A DNA stretch of 8,934 nucleotides. Origin: JBBQZL01 sp038207745. GTDB taxonomy: Bacteria > Actinomycetota > Thermoleophilia > Solirubrobacterales > 70-9. The notes below the pieces were generated by a model. That model had not been told where the DNA came from and searched no databases. It worked only from the letters and a program-made list of their open reading frames with translations. The position numbers and the translations under genes were made by a program. The DNA is taken from assembly GCA_038207745.1 (NCBI GenBank), contig JBBQZL010000114.1, positions 1 through 8,934 of the forward strand, given 5' to 3'. The first letter of the stretch is position 1, and every line of letters begins with the position of its first letter. This document shows positions 6,566 to 8,934 of this stretch, one piece after another.

Positions 6566-8934
6566 ATGCGGCGTGGTGACGAACTGGCTCGTTTCAGGTT
6601 TCGAAGGATCATTGCGCTGGTCGCGGTGCTCGCGGCTGCGCTCGTCGCGGCCCCGGGTGGCGCGGCGCCGGCCCTCGGCGCAACCCTGCCGAGCGGTTTC
6701 CAGCAGTCGGTTGCGATCAGCGGCCTGACCCGGCCGACCGTCGTCAGGTTTGCAAATGACGGTCGCGTCTTCGTCGCCGAGAAGAGCGGCTTGATCAAAG
6801 TCTTCGACTCTCTCTCGGACCCCACCCCGACGGTCGCCGCCGACCTGCGGACGGTGGTCGACGACTACTGGGACCGGGGCCTGCTCGGTTTCACACTCGC
6901 CCCGAACTTCCCCTCAGACCCGTACATCTACGCGTTGTATGCCTACGACGCCCCGATCGGAGGCAGCGCGCCGACCTGGAACGACGCCTGCCCGACCCCC
7001 CCCGGCCCGACCACCGACGGCTGCGTCGTCAGCGGTCAGCTGGCGCGGATCCGGATCTCGGGCGACGTGATGACCGGCAGCCCACAGGTACTGATCAACG
7101 ATTGGTGCCAGCAGTACTCGAGCCACTCGCTGGGCTCGCTCAACTTCGGGCCTGACGGCGCCCTCTATGCATCTGGCGGTGACGGCGCCAGCTTCGTCTT
7201 CGCCGACTACGGTCAGGGCGGCGGCTCGAGCGGAAGCTCGACGCCGGCGAACCCCTGTGGCGACCCGCCGGCCGGCACCGGCGGCGCGCAGACCCCCCCG
7301 ACCGCAGAGGGCGGTTCACTGCGCAGCCAGAGCCCCCGGAGGGCGGCGGGCGAGCCGGCTTCGCTCGACGGCGCGATCATTCGCATCGATCCAGCCACCG
7401 GCGCCGGCCTGCCGGACAATCCCGGCGCCGCCAGCTCCGACCCCAACACCCGCCGGATCGTCTCCTACGGCCTGCGAAATCCGTTCCGCTTCACCTTCCG
7501 GCCCGGCACCAACGAGCTTTGGACCGGCGACGTCGGCTGGACGACCTGGGAGGAGATAAACCGGCAGGTGACGCCGACCGGCGCGGTCGAGAACTTCGGC
7601 TGGCCCTGCTACGAGGGCGCATCTCCGCAGCCGGGCTTCCAGAGCGCCGGCCTCGACCTCTGCAGGACGCTCTACTCGGCGGGGACCGCCAAGGCCCCGT
7701 ACTTCGCCTACGACCAAGCTTCGAGCGTGGTAAGCGGCGAGAGCTGCCCGACCGCCGACGGCTCCTCGCTCTCGGGCATCGCCTTCTACGCCGGTGGCTC
7801 TTACCCGCCGGGTTACACCGGAGCGCTCTTCTTCGGCGACCACACCCGCCGCTGCATCTGGGCGATGCCGGTCGGTGCCGACGGCCTTCCGGACCCGAGC
7901 AGGCTGAAGACCTTCGTCGACGGGGCGGCGAACCCGGTCGACATCGAAGTGGGGCCCGGAGGCGACCTCTTCTACGTCGACTTCGACGGTGGCGCGATTC
8001 TCCGCATCGAGTACGTGGACGTCCCACCCAACTCGAGCTATCTCAGCGACCTCTCCCCGGCCTCGGCGACCAACGGCTGGGGCCCGGTCGAGAAGGACAC
8101 CAGCAACGGGGAGCAGGCAGCGGGTGACGGGCACCCGCTGACCCTCAACGGCACCGTCTACCCCAAGGGTCTCGGCGTCCACGCCGTCTCCGACCTGCGC
8201 TACAACCTCGCCGGCGCCTGCAGCCGCTTCAAGGCCAGCGTCGGCGTCGACGATGAGGAGGGCGCCCTGGGCACGATCGCCTTCCAGGTCTACGCCGACG
8301 CCACCAAGGTCTTCGACAGTGGCCTGATGAGCGCCGCCTCGGCCACCCAGAGCGTCGACGCCGATATCTCCGGGGCCACCGCGCTGCGCCTCGTCGTCAC
8401 CAACGGCGGCGACAATCTCAACAACGACCACGCCGACTGGGCGCTGGCGCGGATCGAGTGCGGGTCCGGGTCCGACACGACGGCGCCCACCGTCTCCGCG
8501 AGGACGCCTGCGAACGGCTCCACCGGGGTCGCGGTGGGGGTCAGCCCCACCGCCGCCTTCTCGGAGCCGGTCAACGCGGCGACGCTGAGCGCCAACACCT
8601 TCACGCTGATCAAAGCGGGAACGACGAGCCCGGTGGGGGCCGCCGTCTCCTATGACTCCGCCACCCGCACCGCGACGCTGTCTCCGAACGCAAGCCTTTC
8701 TTCCAGCGCCTCCTACACCGCAACCGTCAGGGGCGGCCCCAACGGCGTCGCCGACCTGGCCGGCAACCCGCTCGCGAACGACGTCAGCTGGACCTTCACG
8801 ACAGGCGCCGCCAATCCCCCACCCAACTCGAGCTATCTCAGCGACCTCTCCCCGGCCTCGGCGACCAACGGCTGGGGCCCGGTCGAGAAGGACACCAGCA
8901 ACGGGGAGCAGGCAGCGGGTGACGGGCACCCGCT
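6566..8934 (+). CDS. Secreted PQQ-type sugar dehydrogenase (GSDH propeller) with NPCBM and Ig-like repeats, C-terminus beyond window
   Basis: Open frame of 789 codons with no stop before the edge. ATG 6566 is the first start after an in-frame TGA at 6554. Residues 1-39 are a signal peptide: basic MRRGDELARFRFRR, hydrophobic core 15-29, cleavage after APA (36) or LGA (39). Residues 45-482 are a glucose/sorbosone dehydrogenase beta-propeller: RVFVAEKSGLIKVFD, RGLLGFTLAPNF, SHSLGSLNFGPDGALY with H187 as probable catalytic base, DGAIIRIDPATG, YGLRNPFRF with R304 as likely PQQ contact, NFGWPCYEG and LFFGDHTRRCIW. It probably oxidises a sugar or sugar end outside the cell using PQQ. Residues 490-632 are an NPCBM carbohydrate-binding domain (YPKGLGVHAVSDLRY, GVDDE, DHADWALARIEC). 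Residues 639-747 are a Big_5-type Ig-like domain, ending in WTFTTG. A second NPCBM begins at 754. Several cysteines (142, 153, 181, 231, 348, 366, 394, 430) suggest disulfides. It is divergent from the glycan operon; substrate and any link to that operon are unknown. Confidence 0.88.
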   Translation, partial: MRRGDELARFRFRRIIALVAVLAAALVAAPGGAAPALGATLPSGFQQSVAISGLTRPTVVRFANDGRVFVAEKSGLIKVFDSLSDPTPTVAADLRTVVDDYWDRGLLGFTLAPNFPSDPYIYALYAYDAPIGGSAPTWNDACPTPPGPTTDGCVVSGQLARIRISGDVMTGSPQVLINDWCQQYSSHSLGSLNFGPDGALYASGGDGASFVFADYGQGGGSSGSSTPANPCGDPPAGTGGAQTPPTAEGGSLRSQSPRRAAGEPASLDGAIIRIDPATGAGLPDNPGAASSDPNTRRIVSYGLRNPFRFTFRPGTNELWTGDVGWTTWEEINRQVTPTGAVENFGWPCYEGASPQPGFQSAGLDLCRTLYSAGTAKAPYFAYDQASSVVSGESCPTADGSSLSGIAFYAGGSYPPGYTGALFFGDHTRRCIWAMPVGADGLPDPSRLKTFVDGAANPVDIEVGPGGDLFYVDFDGGAILRIEYVDVPPNSSYLSDLSPASATNGWGPVEKDTSNGEQAAGDGHPLTLNGTVYPKGLGVHAVSDLRYNLAGACSRFKASVGVDDEEGALGTIAFQVYADATKVFDSGLMSAASATQSVDADISGATALRLVVTNGGDNLNNDHADWALARIECGSGSDTTAPTVSARTPANGSTGVAVGVSPTAAFSEPVNAATLSANTFTLIKAGTTSPVGAAVSYDSATRTATLSPNASLSSSASYTATVRGGPNGVADLAGNPLANDVSWTFTTGAANPPPNSSYLSDLSPASATNGWGPVEKDTSNGEQAAGDGHP
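8023..8139 (+). repeat. Exact 117-bp direct repeat, copy 1 (start of first NPCBM domain)
   Basis: These 117 bases are identical to 8818-8934 by direct comparison; the base to the left (T at 8022, C at 8817) differs. The offset is 795 bp, exactly 265 codons, so both copies are read in the same frame. They encode the linker PPNSSYLSDLSPA and the first part of the NPCBM domain. Identity that includes synonymous positions points to a recent duplication or gene conversion. Confidence 0.97.
8818..8934 (+). repeat. Exact 117-bp direct repeat, copy 2 (cut by window end)
   Basis: Second copy of 8023-8139, following the Ig-like domain after GAAN (747-750). Identity is still complete at the last base of the window, so the true repeat may be longer. 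The NPCBM plus Ig pair may be a tandem unit of 265 residues, with more copies beyond the edge. Confidence 0.97.

Noticed and set aside
7316..8929. A 537-codon open frame on the minus strand opposite the sugar dehydrogenase gene
   Set aside because: It is antisense to a gene with clear domains. The protein is low-complexity, rich in Gly, Arg, Val and Ala, and repeats only where the sense gene repeats. It is the usual shadow of a G+C-rich third-codon pattern.

Overview
The window looks like part of a high-G+C actinobacterial chromosome or metagenome contig. A member of the Thermoleophilia (Solirubrobacterales-like) is my best guess. It rests on the GC content, the many GTG starts and the style of the exported sugar dehydrogenase, not on any marker gene. 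I see no rRNA, tRNA, CRISPR array, transposase or phage gene.

Positions 1-6302 hold a tightly packed minus-strand run of six genes, read from right to left: a SAM-dependent methyltransferase, a GT4 glycosyltransferase, a second GT4 glycosyltransferase, a polysaccharide-deacetylase-like protein (DUF2334/NodB-like), an NAD-dependent nucleotide-sugar epimerase, and a third GT4 glycosyltransferase that runs off the left edge. Junctions are 4, 41 and 1 nt (or 22 nt with the preferred start), then a 4-nt ATGA overlap, then either an overlap of about 38 nt or a short gap. They are therefore probably one operon. The content fits assembly and modification of a surface glycan (exopolysaccharide, capsule or cell-wall glycan): the epimerase supplies a sugar nucleotide, the transferases build the chain, and the methyltransferase and deacetylase-like protein could modify it. 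The glycan structure cannot be read from the sequence, and no flippase, polymerase or initiating transferase lies in the window.

Positions 6303-6565 form a divergent control region. A perfect 7-1-7 palindrome lies just upstream of the methyltransferase start. On the other side, a GC-rich leader with repeats and alternative hairpins precedes the plus-strand gene.

Positions 6566-8934 hold the N-terminal 789 codons of a large secreted protein: signal peptide, glucose/sorbosone dehydrogenase (PQQ-type) beta-propeller, NPCBM carbohydrate-binding domain, Ig-like (Big_5-type) domain, then the start of another NPCBM. This last piece is identical at the DNA level to the first NPCBM start over at least 117 bp, with an in-frame period of 795 bp (265 codons). 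The window ends inside that repeat. The gene is visibly richer in G+C (about 70-73% in sampled lines) than the glycan cluster (about 58-67% in sampled lines), so the cluster may have a separate history.
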